Source of the DNA: CAYVZU01 sp964455935
Lineage (GTDB): Bacteria; Fibrobacterota; CAYVZU01
Length of the DNA: 11,500 nt
Direction: 5' to 3'
NCBI GenBank assembly: GCA_964455935.1
Contig: CAYVZU010000127.1
Span: forward strand, 1 to 11,500
A program made the position numbers and the translations under genes. The notes under the pieces were generated by a model, which saw only the letters and a program-made list of their open reading frames with translations, did not search any database and was not told where the DNA came from. Numbering within the stretch: the first letter of the stretch is position 1; each line of letters starts with the position of its first letter. Shown here piece by piece: positions 1-8,500 of the stretch.

Positions 1-440
1 ATCCCCGTGTGCCCGAAGCCGCCGGCGCCTCTTTGTGTGGGTTCGAGGTCTTCTGTTTCCACGAAGTCGGCGGACTCTACTTTACAAAGAGCCATTTGGG
101 CAATACGGTTGCCCCGGCGAATAACAAATGGTTCCTTGCCAAAATTGAAAAGGATCACGCAGACTTCGCCGCGGTAGTCGCTGTCGATGGTTCCCGGGCT
201 GTTGAGCAGTCCAATTGAGTGCTTCAAAGCCAGACCGCTGCGAGGACGTACTTGCGCTTCATGGCCCGCAGGAATTTCCATCATCAGACCCGTTGGAACG
301 AGAATGGCCTTGCCCGGCTCAATGGTCAAATCCGACAGCACGGCCGCGTGCAGGTCCGCGCATGCCGAATGCGGAGTTGCTTTGGCCGGCAGGGGCAAGC
401 CGGCCGCGTGAGGGAGCCGTTTTATTTTGATGGTCAGCAT
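1..440 (-). CDS. dut: dUTP diphosphatase (dUTPase), C-terminus cut by window edge
   Basis: Hydrolyses dUTP to dUMP and pyrophosphate in the cytoplasm, keeping uracil out of DNA and feeding thymidylate synthesis. I translated the minus strand from ATG at 440; 146 codons are visible. All five motifs of the trimeric dUTPase family are in order: motif I SACADL (25-30), motif II PRSGLALKHS (66-75), motif III GTIDSDYRGEV (83-93) with the catalytic-site Asp and Tyr, motif IV NRIAQM (111-116), and motif V RGAGGFGHTG (137-146), the Gly-rich tail that closes over the nucleotide. E. coli Dut is about 151 residues, so only a few residues are missing. Motif I is slightly unusual, with Cys where Gly is common (ACADL rather than AGxDL). 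The start lies 2 nt after the stop of the upstream alcohol dehydrogenase gene, so it is probably co-transcribed. No strong Shine-Dalgarno is visible. Confidence 0.95.
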   Translation of the reverse strand, partial: MLTIKIKRLPHAAGLPLPAKATPHSACADLHAAVLSDLTIEPGKAILVPTGLMMEIPAGHEAQVRPRSGLALKHSIGLLNSPGTIDSDYRGEVCVILFNFGKEPFVIRRGNRIAQMALCKVESADFVETEDLEPTQRGAGGFGHTG

Positions 441-442
441 GT

Positions 443-1546
443 TCAAAGTAGATCCAAAATAATCTTCCGCATATCAGCGGGATCAACAGCCCTTGGATTG
501 CGGGCCGCATTCTTGCCATAGCTTTCATTTGTGAGCCAATCCACATCCGCTTCGCCCAATCCAAGTTCGCGCAGCCGAAGCGGCGCGCCCAACCGGCGGA
601 GCAATTGTTCCACTTTGTCGATGAATTCAGTCGCCTTTTCAAACCCGCAAGCCCATGCCATACGATCAAGAATCTCCTGTGCCGCTTTGAGGTTATAGCG
701 CATCACGACGGGAAGAGAGAGCGCACAGGCAAATCCGTGCGGTACGCCGCGGCCAAGGGTGAGAGGGTACGAAATGGAGTGATTGATGGTCGTTCCCGTG
801 CTGCTGATGGCCATTCCCGCCATCATGCTGGCCAGCATCATCCCCTCTCGCGCGGAGCTGTCCGCGCCATTGCGCACTGCGATTTCCAGATGCCGGAACA
901 CAAGTCGTGAAGCTTCCAGGGCCAATGTCCGGGCCACCTCGTTTGTAAAGCGGCTCCAGGCGGATTCGATGGCATGGGCAAGGACATCCAGCCCGGTGGA
1001 TGCCGTTAATTGAGCAGGCATGGACAGGGTTAGATCCGGATCCAAAATCGCCGCGACTGGATACAAGGCGGGATGGGCAATCGATATTTTCTTTTTGGCT
1101 TGCGTGTCGGTCAGGATCGAATAGGGGGTGACTTCGCTACCGGAGCCGGCGGTTGTTGGTATCGCGATGAAGGGGAGCCCTTTTCCCGCGCTTTCCGACT
1201 TCTTGTGCATTACATCGAGGACAGAGGCATTTTTGTTGGCTAAAAATGCAATGGCTTTGGCGCAATCCAGCGGACTTCCGCCTCCAAAACCGAGCACTGC
1301 CGAACAGCCCCGCTTGCGGCAGAAGCGGATTCCCGATTCGACCGTTTCGGCCGAGGGATTGGCCTCGACCTGATCGAAGATCTCAATGGACTGTTCCGGG
1401 ATTCTCTTGAGGACTTCCTCCAGTTTTTGCCGAGTGGAGGACTTGCCGGTTACAATTAACAGGCGGTTTTGGGGTAGGATTTCAGCGAGAGCGGCGAGTG
1501 AACCTCGCCCAAATCGTATTGTAACGGGATTGAAGAGGGACCACAC
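443..1546 (-). CDS. Iron-containing (group III) alcohol dehydrogenase family protein
   Basis: NAD(P)-dependent, metal-dependent oxidoreductase that interconverts an alcohol and an aldehyde or ketone. The protein is 367 residues, within the usual range of the family. The N-terminal dinucleotide-binding half carries GFGGGSPLDCAKA (86-98), the family's pyrophosphate-binding loop, and PTTAGSGSEVTPYS (130-143). The C-terminal helical half carries the four expected metal ligands: D187 and H191 in TGLDVLAHAIES, H256 in NHSISYPL, and H270 in GVPHGFACALSLP; their spacing matches FucO-type enzymes. The start is GTG at 1546, directly after the TAG of the SPOR gene and preceded by a good Shine-Dalgarno. 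The substrate cannot be read from sequence: members act on simple alcohols, butanol, lactaldehyde/propanediol or phosphonoacetaldehyde. The neighbours (SPOR protein, dUTPase) give no pathway clue. Confidence 0.93.
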   Translation of the reverse strand: MWSLFNPVTIRFGRGSLAALAEILPQNRLLIVTGKSSTRQKLEEVLKRIPEQSIEIFDQVEANPSAETVESGIRFCRKRGCSAVLGFGGGSPLDCAKAIAFLANKNASVLDVMHKKSESAGKGLPFIAIPTTAGSGSEVTPYSILTDTQAKKKISIAHPALYPVAAILDPDLTLSMPAQLTASTGLDVLAHAIESAWSRFTNEVARTLALEASRLVFRHLEIAVRNGADSSAREGMMLASMMAGMAISSTGTTINHSISYPLTLGRGVPHGFACALSLPVVMRYNLKAAQEILDRMAWACGFEKATEFIDKVEQLLRRLGAPLRLRELGLGEADVDWLTNESYGKNAARNPRAVDPADMRKIILDLL

Positions 1547-1999
1547 CTATTTGCCTTTCTGAACGATCCAGGCGTTGCGGTGTCCGATCTCGAACATCTT
1601 CTGCTTGAACTCTTCGGCCTGCGCCCGGGTCGAAAATCGTCCGGCGCGAAGCTTGTAGTAAGGCGCTTCGAAAACCATTGTAACCGGCACATCCAATGTT
1701 TCCTCAATCCGGGACTTTTCTCTTTCCGCAACGTCGCGTTGTGTGGCCGCGAAAAACTGCACCTGAAACACCGCTCCGGATTCCTGATTGGCGGCAGGCT
1801 GGGCGGCGGGCATAAAATCCTGGGCGGTTAGCGCCAGCTCATGCCCCCGGTTCAGGGTGTCAAAGAATGTAGGCTCGTACTCCTGCGCCTCCGCTTTCCC
1901 TACCGCGGAGAAGTCCCGAATTTTGGCCGAGTGGCGCGTCTGGGAGCAAAAGGATCCCAACAGGAAGGTGAGGATAATCAGGTATTGACCGGCGCGCAT
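1547..1999 (-). CDS. SPOR-domain envelope protein (possible lipoprotein)
   Basis: A 150-residue exported protein. Residues 4-17 form a hydrophobic signal segment (QYLIILTFLLGSF) followed by C18. A lipoprotein is possible, but Phe directly before the Cys is not a canonical lipobox, so a plain signal peptide or anchor is also possible. Residues 19-75 are a low-complexity Ala/Gln/Glu linker. Residues 77-147 match a SPOR domain: VFQVQFFAATQRDVAEREK, then YYKLRAGRFSTRAQAEEFKQKM and a terminal AWIVQ strand. SPOR domains bind denuded peptidoglycan glycan strands, often at division septa, so a periplasmic cell-wall role is the likely one. It is the first gene of the operon with the alcohol dehydrogenase and dut. 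The ATG at 1999 has no Shine-Dalgarno in the AT-rich run before it. Distinction between septal and other envelope roles cannot be made from sequence. Confidence 0.85.
   Translation of the reverse strand: MRAGQYLIILTFLLGSFCSQTRHSAKIRDFSAVGKAEAQEYEPTFFDTLNRGHELALTAQDFMPAAQPAANQESGAVFQVQFFAATQRDVAEREKSRIEETLDVPVTMVFEAPYYKLRAGRFSTRAQAEEFKQKMFEIGHRNAWIVQKGK
1554..1559 (-). promoter_or_regulatory. Ribosome binding site supporting the GTG start of the alcohol dehydrogenase
   Basis: On the minus strand GAAAGG lies 7 nt upstream of the GTG codon at 1546-1544. It sits inside the last codons of the SPOR gene, whose stop TAG abuts the GTG. The spacing is ideal, and the resulting N-terminus (MWSLFNPVTIRFG) looks like the family's usual beginning, which supports GTG over downstream ATG codons. 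Confidence 0.6.
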
Positions 2000-2005
2000 A
2001 ATTTA

Positions 2006-2036
2006 AAAATATCATTGCGCTTGATTGCCGAGTCAA
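2006..2036 (-). promoter_or_regulatory. Candidate promoter for the SPOR-ADH-dut operon
   Basis: On the minus strand TTGACT (2036-2031) resembles a -35 box and is followed after 19 nt by TATTTT (2011-2006); GATATT, two bases earlier, would give a 17-nt spacer. Transcription would start almost at the ATG at 1999, implying a leaderless or very short-leader mRNA, which agrees with the missing Shine-Dalgarno. The match is by eye only and the -10 box is weak. Confidence 0.35.
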
Positions 2037-2063
2037 GACGCATCGCAGGGCGAGGGGCCTTAG

Positions 2064-2243
2064 CCCGATCTATTCACAAACATTTCTACTGCGGCCCACA
2101 ACTGCCCATCATCTCCGGCCGTCCTCGGCCCGAGCATTCTCAACGTACTTTTCAAGTACGCTTCCGTGTGCTCGGTCCTGCGGTTGGCCGTATCTGACGG
2201 GCATTTGTGACCCTCGTGTACGAAAATTTATGAATAGATCGGG
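2064..2243. repeat. ~180-bp imperfect palindrome (MITE/REP-like hairpin element)
   Basis: The whole segment can fold on itself around position 2152. The termini are a perfect 13-bp inverted repeat (CCCGATCTATTCA at 2064-2076, TGAATAGATCGGG at 2231-2243). Similarity continues inward for about 26 bp at roughly 80 percent identity. The middle of the arms also pairs: TGCCCATCATCTCCGGCC near 2103-2120 against the complement of GGCCGTATCTGACGGGCA near 2187-2204, and CCGAGCA against TGCTCGG. The centre is a perfect 7-bp stem with a 3-nt loop, CGTACTT (2144-2150), TTC, AAGTACG (2154-2160). The left arm is 87 nt and the right arm 90 nt. There is no coding content and no transposase, so this fits a non-autonomous mobile or intergenic hairpin repeat. 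No clear target-site duplication was seen. Confidence 0.8.
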
Positions 2244-2256
2244 TTGGGATCCGGTC

Positions 2257-2286
2257 TTGAAATTTGCGGCTGTATTGGATTATCAT
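2257..2286 (+). promoter_or_regulatory. Candidate sigma-70-type promoter for the phosphoglycerate mutase gene
   Basis: TTGAAA (2257-2262) and TATCAT (2281-2286) each match the sigma-70 consensus at five of six positions, with an 18-nt spacer. The predicted start near 2293 would give a leader of about 25 nt, just enough for the Shine-Dalgarno AAGGAG at 2308-2313. The palindrome ends 13 bp upstream of the -35 box. Confidence 0.5.
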
Positions 2287-2318
2287 AGCTTCTCGTCAAA
2301 CCACAACAAGGAGAGTCT

Positions 2319-3521
2319 ATGGTCAGCGCTGAATTTTTGCCGAAGTACGCCATTGAAAACGAGCAGAAGATCGTCATGTTGATCATGGACGGTTTGGGCG
2401 GTTTGGCCGGCCCAAATGGCACGACCGAGCTGGAGACAGCCAGGACCCCCAACATGGATGAACTGGCCAAAGGCGGGACAATAGGCCTTATTGATCCGAT
2501 TGCCCAGGGAATGACTCCCGGCAGCGGACCAGCCCATTTCGCCCTGTTTGGGTATGATCCCGTACGAAACGACATTGGCCGCGGCGCATTGGCTGCAACA
2601 GGAATCGGGTTTGACCTTAAGGGCGGCGATGTCGCCGCCCGCATCAATTTTTGCACCGTCGATGCCAATGGAGTCGTGATCGACCGCCGCGCCGGCCGAA
2701 TCGCTACGGACATCAATGGGAAGCTCTGCGAGAAGCTCGCTAAGATAAGAATCAAAGGCCTGGAAATCTTCGTCAGACCGGTTAAAGATCATCGGGCTGT
2801 GATCGTCTTTCGGGGTCCGGAATTGTCCGAACTCGTCAGCGATACCGATCCGCAAAATACCGGCCTAGCCCCGCTCGAATGCAAGCCGATCCAGCCCAAA
2901 GCCAAGAAGACGGCTGATGCGGCAAAAGAATTTCTGGCCCAGGCCAAAGAGATCCTCAAGAACGAGCATCCCGCCAACATGGTTCTGCTGCGCGGATTCG
3001 CGGAATGTCCCTCGGTGCCTTCCTTCTTCTCCGCCTACAAGCTGAAGGCGGCGGCCATTGCGACCTATCCTGATTATAGAGGAGTGGCCCGGGTCTGCGG
3101 CATGGATGTTCTTGAAACCGGATCCGAGATTGCCGACGAAATCAAGACTCTTGAAGAGTCATGGTCGAAGTACAATTTCTTCTATCTGCACATCAAGAAG
3201 ACCGACTCCAACGGTGAAGATGGAAACTTCGAGGGTAAAGTCAAAGTGATCGAGGCGGTGGATGCGATCATACCGCGTATCGTGGGGCTGCGGCCCGACT
3301 GCTTGGTTATCACGGGCGATCACTCCACTCCCGCTGTTTTCAAAGCACACAGTCATCATCCGGTGCCGATTCTATTCTGGGGCCGGTGGGTGCGCCCGGA
3401 TCTGGCCGATCAATTCGGCGAACGGGCCTGCATGAACGGCGGTCTGGGCCGGTTTCCCTCATCCGAGATCATGGCTCTTGCCATGGCGCACGCGCAGAAA
3501 TTGGGGAAGTTTGGGGCGTAG
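2319..3521 (+). CDS. apgM: 2,3-bisphosphoglycerate-independent phosphoglycerate mutase, archaeal type
   Basis: Interconverts 3-phosphoglycerate and 2-phosphoglycerate in cytoplasmic glycolysis and gluconeogenesis. The 400-residue protein belongs to the alkaline-phosphatase superfamily and matches the ApgM branch rather than the ~510-residue GpmI branch. Motifs in order: the metal site VMLIMDGLGGL (D24), TPGSGPAHFALFGYDP (66-81) with S69 as candidate phosphorylated serine, the ApgM signature KKTDSNGEDGNFEGKVKVIE (293-312; D296, D301), ITGDHSTPAVF (331-341; D334, H335) and AHSHHPVPILFWG (343-355). The ATG at 2319 is preceded 5 nt upstream by AAGGAG. Sequence resembling this family has been labelled phosphonopyruvate decarboxylase-related in places; nothing here supports phosphonate metabolism. 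The gene stands alone and ends 26 bp from the convergent Omp85 gene. Confidence 0.93.
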   Translation: MVSAEFLPKYAIENEQKIVMLIMDGLGGLAGPNGTTELETARTPNMDELAKGGTIGLIDPIAQGMTPGSGPAHFALFGYDPVRNDIGRGALAATGIGFDLKGGDVAARINFCTVDANGVVIDRRAGRIATDINGKLCEKLAKIRIKGLEIFVRPVKDHRAVIVFRGPELSELVSDTDPQNTGLAPLECKPIQPKAKKTADAAKEFLAQAKEILKNEHPANMVLLRGFAECPSVPSFFSAYKLKAAAIATYPDYRGVARVCGMDVLETGSEIADEIKTLEESWSKYNFFYLHIKKTDSNGEDGNFEGKVKVIEAVDAIIPRIVGLRPDCLVITGDHSTPAVFKAHSHHPVPILFWGRWVRPDLADQFGERACMNGGLGRFPSSEIMALAMAHAQKLGKFGA

Positions 3522-3529
3522 CTCGCGCC

Positions 3530-3548
3530 ACGTTAGACGTTAAACGTT
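3530..3548. repeat. Short 7-bp tandem repeat in the convergent gap
   Basis: ACGTTAG (3530-3536), ACGTTAA (3537-3543) and ACGTT (3544-3548) form about 2.7 copies of a 7-bp unit, and contain the 11-bp palindrome ACGTTAAACGT (3537-3547). It fills most of the 26-bp gap between the convergent stop codons of apgM and the Omp85 gene. No typical intrinsic terminator (GC-rich stem plus T-run) is seen there. Confidence 0.5.
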
Positions 3549-5512
3549 CAGAAGGAGTGTCCTAGCGCGAAATACCAGCTCCCCGACGCATCTGTCCAGG
3601 GCTTCTCAAGTCGCGTAGCCCAATCCAGCCGCAGAACGCCAAGCGAGAATGAATAACGCAATCCGGCCCCGGCGCTGAGGGCCGAGTGCCAGGGCCATGC
3701 GAGATCTTCGGCGCCCGAAAACAGCGTTCCGTCCGTAAATAGCACTCCGCCCCAGTTGCCCCAGAACGGTTTTCTGATTTCGAAATTTCCAACCAGCATT
3801 CCCTCGCATCCCAGGCTTGAGTCGATGACGGCCGGGATTTCCTCAAACCCATAGCCGCGAACCGATTGATCGCCGCCGGTCCGAAAGAGAACGGAAGTGG
3901 GAATGGTCCCCAGCGAACGCAGCACTCCGCCCTGCAGTCTAAAGCCGATTGTCAGGTCCGCAATCGGGGTCACGAAGTGCCGTGTTTCGAGTTTCCATTT
4001 CGCGTAGCGGAAATCACTGAAGGTCCATGGAGCCGCGTATTCGAACTCGACTTGAAACAACTGTCCCCGTTGCGTCTGAAAAAGATCGTTTCGTGTATCC
4101 TGCCGAAACAGCGGATGAAGGGCCCCGTTATAGGCCTCCTGCTCCGCGGTATCGATATTCCCGATCTCCAGGACGTAGCTCAAGCCCAATTCCGAGTAAT
4201 TGCCAACCGGCAACAGTGCGCCGGTCTCAATCTTGAATCGCGTCGTGTCGCCGCGGAAACCAATCTCGGCTCCCATGCTTCCCTTCAATTGTGCTTGCAG
4301 GATCCAGGGGTCACTATAGCCCAGCAGGATTTTGGACTCGAGCTGGCTGACCCGCAAGCCTAGGCTGGCTCTAACGGCCTCGCCCCACACATTGTTGGCG
4401 CTGATACCCGAAAGTCCCCGCCATCCTTCCTGCGTTGCGTAGCCCCCGCCGAATTCAAGACTGCTGGCTTTTCGTTCCCTCACCTGGACAACAACGACCC
4501 GCTGCGACGAATCATTGGCCTGGGGTTCCAGCTCAATGGAGATGCTCGAGAAAAGTCCCGTTTCATACAATCGTTTTTGGCCGCGCATAATCCGGCTGTA
4601 ATTGATCCACTCACCCACTCCAATCGGGAACGCCTGGCGAATCAGCGACGTCTTGGTCTGCTGGTTGCCGTAGACCCGAATCCCGGCCACGCGAAGACGG
4701 CGCCCCTCATGGATGGTGAAGCGAAGGTCCACATAACCTCCGGGAAGACGCATGGGATCCACGTCCATTTGCGCATCCAGAAACCCTTCGTCCGTATACA
4801 AGCGGGCAACCGCGATTTGCGCCGCGCCGAGCTGCTCTAAATCCAGAGCATCTCCTTTTTCCAGTCCCAGCGCGGATCGAAGACTCTTCTCCGATAAGAA
4901 ACGATGGCCCGCTATTGAAACCGAATCAATCTCATATCGGGCGTTCTCGCGGATGAAGTAGGTGAGCCGGGCGCCATATTTTGCATCGTAGATATGTTTC
5001 ACGCTGTCAATGACCGCATCCAGGTACCCGCGAGTCCTGTAAAGCGTAAGCAGCGACAGGCTGTCGACTGGAATCTTGGCCGGATCGAATCCGGCTTTGC
5101 GAAATCCGGGTCGGGGTTTGAGTTCAAGGGCGGAACGCAATTCCATTGCCGACAGGCTGCTGCGGCCCGCAAAGTCAAGGCTCAACAGGCGATGGCGTTC
5201 GTTTTCTGTGACATAGAACCGTTCGATCATCTTCGAAGCCCCGTAGATGCGAACGCTATCCACGCGCGCTCGCAGGAAGCCCTCCCGCCGATAAAGAGCG
5301 AGCACGGCAAGGCTATCCTGCCGCGCAAGCCGTGCGCGAAAAACCACTGGACGGCCCCAGCCGCTCTCTTTCTGCTGCAACGCTTTCTTGAGCCGCCCGG
5401 CCCGGATTCCCTTGTTTCCGCGGAATTCAATTCGATCCATGCGCGGTTCAGCCGGAGTTGCGGCAACGGCCAACCCGGCGAAAATCAGGAGGAATGCGGC
5501 AATTCGATTCAT
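3548..5512 (-). CDS. Omp85-family outer-membrane protein (BamA/TamA-like), TamB partner
   Basis: A 654-residue outer-membrane protein of the type that inserts or assembles other outer-membrane proteins. Residues 1-18 are a signal peptide (cleavage likely near AVA-AT). Four POTRA-like repeats follow, at about 24-104, 105-192, 193-272 and 273-348; each has the strand-helix-helix pattern ending in a segment such as YRREGFLRA, YRTRGYLDA, YTDEGFLDA or YETGLFSSI. Residues 349-654 are the beta-barrel, with the conserved loop-6 motif GGDQSVRGYGF (547-556), LFTDGTLFSG (591-600), GAGLRYSFSLGVLRLDWA (615-632) and a terminal Phe (GHSF) typical of barrel proteins. Proteobacterial TamA has three POTRAs and BamA five, so four is intermediate. 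Its ATG follows the TamB stop with no gap (TAGATG), pointing to a TamA-like partner; a bona fide BamA role is the alternative. Confidence 0.9.
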   Translation of the reverse strand: MNRIAAFLLIFAGLAVAATPAEPRMDRIEFRGNKGIRAGRLKKALQQKESGWGRPVVFRARLARQDSLAVLALYRREGFLRARVDSVRIYGASKMIERFYVTENERHRLLSLDFAGRSSLSAMELRSALELKPRPGFRKAGFDPAKIPVDSLSLLTLYRTRGYLDAVIDSVKHIYDAKYGARLTYFIRENARYEIDSVSIAGHRFLSEKSLRSALGLEKGDALDLEQLGAAQIAVARLYTDEGFLDAQMDVDPMRLPGGYVDLRFTIHEGRRLRVAGIRVYGNQQTKTSLIRQAFPIGVGEWINYSRIMRGQKRLYETGLFSSISIELEPQANDSSQRVVVVQVRERKASSLEFGGGYATQEGWRGLSGISANNVWGEAVRASLGLRVSQLESKILLGYSDPWILQAQLKGSMGAEIGFRGDTTRFKIETGALLPVGNYSELGLSYVLEIGNIDTAEQEAYNGALHPLFRQDTRNDLFQTQRGQLFQVEFEYAAPWTFSDFRYAKWKLETRHFVTPIADLTIGFRLQGGVLRSLGTIPTSVLFRTGGDQSVRGYGFEEIPAVIDSSLGCEGMLVGNFEIRKPFWGNWGGVLFTDGTLFSGAEDLAWPWHSALSAGAGLRYSFSLGVLRLDWATRLEKPWTDASGSWYFALGHSF

Positions 5513-8500
5513 CTAGAACCTGAGAATGTATTTGAGATCCATACCGTAATTCGTCTGCTGGTCGGCCGCGCTCTCGACAACAAAATTGTCCCGTAGTTGG
5601 TATTGCAGTTTGACCTGCTGGGACTGCAAAATTTCCGACCCCACCCGGCTGGCCCATTCCACCGTAACCTTTCGCCCGACCTTATCCGTTACAACCAGGT
5701 CCGGCCCTTTTCCTTCCCCGATTTTCGACCAGTCTCCGCCCGTAATCCGGACAGCATCCAAATGCAGAAGCTGGGCAAGGCGGCGCTGGGCCGCGGCCTG
5801 AAAATAGGCCTGAAACATGGATCCTGCCTGGTTTGTCGCTACAGCGCCCAGATTGCTCCGGACCAGTTGCTCCCATGGCCTGCCGGTGAGGAGCACTGAA
5901 AGAATCGTCATCTCTCTCTGCATTTTGGTTTGCCGGGCTAGTTCGGGATACCGGGCCACCATGGCCGGGCAGTCCAGTTCCACCGAGTTGATCTTCTTGA
6001 GGGGCCCATGAATGCCGAGAAACACTTCGGCCGTATCCGAATTGGCTGAATCCGGATCCCAATAAATATCCGCCGTATGGGACGCCTCCAAATCGATCTG
6101 CGGGTTGAACCCGCCCTGATGGCTGGTGAAGGAAACATTTCCGCTGCTGAGAATAAACGGTTTTACATCTTGGGCCAGGTAGAAAATTTCGCCTTCATGG
6201 AATTCGATCTGCCCCTGCCAAATCGGCAAACTGGCGTTTCCCCCAACCGTTAAATCGGCTCCAAACCGCACGCGGGCGAGATTATTATTCACCCAAAGAC
6301 TCTCGGAGCTTGTGACCTGAATCTGCAAGCTCATGTGCTGGGATTCCTCAAATTGCCGGGGATCGTATAACCCGCGACCCGGCTGAAGCAGCGCCATCTT
6401 GGGCACCACCCCGGTGAACTCGCCGGAGGCAAGGTGAAGAGCCAGTTTGATCCTGCTGCGGTTGGGCGAAACACCGACATCGAATGTTCCTCGCTCCACA
6501 AGCGCCCAATAGGCCGTGCCTTTTGAAATGTGAAGCGAGTCGCCTTCTCCCCAGAAATGGACCTGCCAATGACCCAGATTGAAATCAATATCGCCCGAGA
6601 CCTTGCCGGGCCGGTCCTCAACCATCCCTTTCAGGTCGCGAAGCGACATTCTGTTTCCCGTGACCTCGGCTTCCCCTTCCGCTATCCGCAGCACCTGGTC
6701 GCATTTGGGAATGTAATAGTCCAGGTTTCTCACACGCAGAGGCGAACAGAAAGCATGAATGGAATCGGAATCGCCGAAGAAATGAACATCGCCCCAGAAC
6801 AGGCCCTTCCCCAGTTTGATCTCGATGGGAAAGCCCTGGGCCTGTGCATTGAAATCATACAAGATGGATGGCCGGATGGTGATTCCGCCGGCGCCGCGAA
6901 TCAGACCGGTTTGCGAAAAGATTGATACGGAATCGAAATCCAGCCGTCTGTCCTTATACGAAAATATGGCCCGGCCCGAATCGGATCCGATCATATGGAA
7001 TTGTGGCTCCTGAGCCAGAAGTTCCCCGGTGAGCCGGCTGTCCCGCCAGCGAAAACGAACATCGGCCAGACCGTTGATCGGGCGGAGAAAAGGGAGGATC
7101 CCATGAAGCATCGAGACGGATACCTGTTCCGTCTTTCCCCTAACCTGTAAGCCAGTCCCTGGAATTTTCTCGAAAAACGCCTCCATCCGGCTGTTCTCGA
7201 TAGTTGCCTGCAAGCGGCCGGAAAGGCTGTCGGCGCCCGAATAGTTTCCATCGGCCCTCGCAGTGAAATTCAGTTTATCCACGCGGCCTTGCGTTGAAAA
7301 TGCCCAGCGGCGGCGTTCTGCGCGCAATTCAGCTCCGTAAAGGGCGAAATCCGGAATCTTGGACCAAGGCCGGGCAGTTAGCGTGTCGATTCGCAAAGTG
7401 CCATTAAACTCGGGTTGGCTCAGCTTGCCTTGGAGGGCGAATTTTCCCGAGCATACGCCCTTATAGGAGGCGGATCCCTGAAGAAACAATGGAAGGATGT
7501 CCAGTGGAAACCGGTCCAGAGCAACCGAAAGACTGCATGGAGATTGAATTGAAAACGGCAGTTTGGTCCGGCCGCTGATCACCGAAAAGCGGCCATCGTG
7601 CTGGATTCGCAATGAATCAAGCCGTACGGTGTTTCCGATTCCCGCGAAGCTCGCGCTCAACCAATCGAACTTTACGCCCCGGTACTGGGCGTCGCCCCAG
7701 TCGAGCCATCCATGCCATTTTGGATTGAAGCCGGCCGAACGGGCGCCAATGGCCGGGCCGCAATATCGCATCGAGGCATTGATGTAGCCCGTTGTGCGTG
7801 GGGACGGATTGAACAGCGAGTCAATGGCCCGGAGTGGAAAAGAAATTAGCGAGAATTCCGCGCACAAACTTTCGGCGGAGACGACTTGAAGAGACCCGGT
7901 TGAATCGGAACCGGAATGAATCCGGAGATCCAGGCGGCCCGCACCTTTGGCCCATTCCCCCCGACCCTTAGCCGACAAGGGTCCGCTTGCGGCATACAAA
8001 GACTCGACCAGACAGGTGCCGTTCGCATAGCGAAGCGCGAGCCCTGCCGAGTCGAATTGGAAGGCCTCGACAGCGCAACGGTCCGCGGTGAGTTGAATCT
8101 CAATAGTCGGCCGCTTGCGAAGTCCTGCCGCTCTCCACCGGATGCGGCCCCGGCCTTTTGCGTCAATGCCCGCCAGTTGGGCCAAATCGCCAATGTCGTC
8201 AATGGAGATCTCGCCGGAAAGATCAAGGGTTTTGGCCAGGCGGCCTCCGCCCAATCCCTCTCCGCCGGCAGCCCGAGAGGAGACAAAAAGTTCGCCGCCC
8301 TCATAGTCGAAATCGAATCGCGCCAATTCCGGCCCACTCCCGGCTCCACGGGCCTCAACTTCGATGTTGGCCTTGCCCGACCAGTAATCTCCGCGAAGAG
8401 GGCCCTGATAGCGCAGGTGGGTATTCAAAAGAAGATGCCGCCCCTTGGCTGTCGCGATCTCCCGCCATCGAAGAGCGCTCTCCAAACGAATGCTGTTTCG

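Larger units (their letters stand above)
2000..2318. other. Divergent intergenic region between the SPOR and phosphoglycerate mutase genes
   Basis: 319 bp without a gene. It holds an outward-facing candidate promoter near each end (2006-2036 minus, 2257-2286 plus). The 180-bp imperfect palindrome lies between them and is therefore probably outside both transcripts. No credible small coding frame or known RNA was recognised here. Confidence 0.7.

Noticed and set aside
1841..2197. 118-codon plus-strand open frame through the SPOR gene and the palindrome
   Set aside because: It is antisense to the SPOR gene, runs into the palindrome and has no recognisable protein features.
2283..2855. 190-codon minus-strand open frame opposite apgM
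   Set aside because: It is a shadow of the strongly supported ApgM frame with no motif of its own.
443..3521. A phosphonate-metabolism cluster (dehydrogenase as phosphonoacetaldehyde reductase, ApgM-like as phosphonopyruvate decarboxylase)
   Set aside because: The genes are divergent, PEP mutase is absent, and the ApgM motifs fit a normal phosphoglycerate mutase.
3523..3570. TCGCGC (3523-3528) and GCGCGA (3565-3570) as a bidirectional terminator
   Set aside because: The stem is only 6 bp with a ~36-nt loop, has no T-run on either strand, and the right half lies in the Omp85 coding end.
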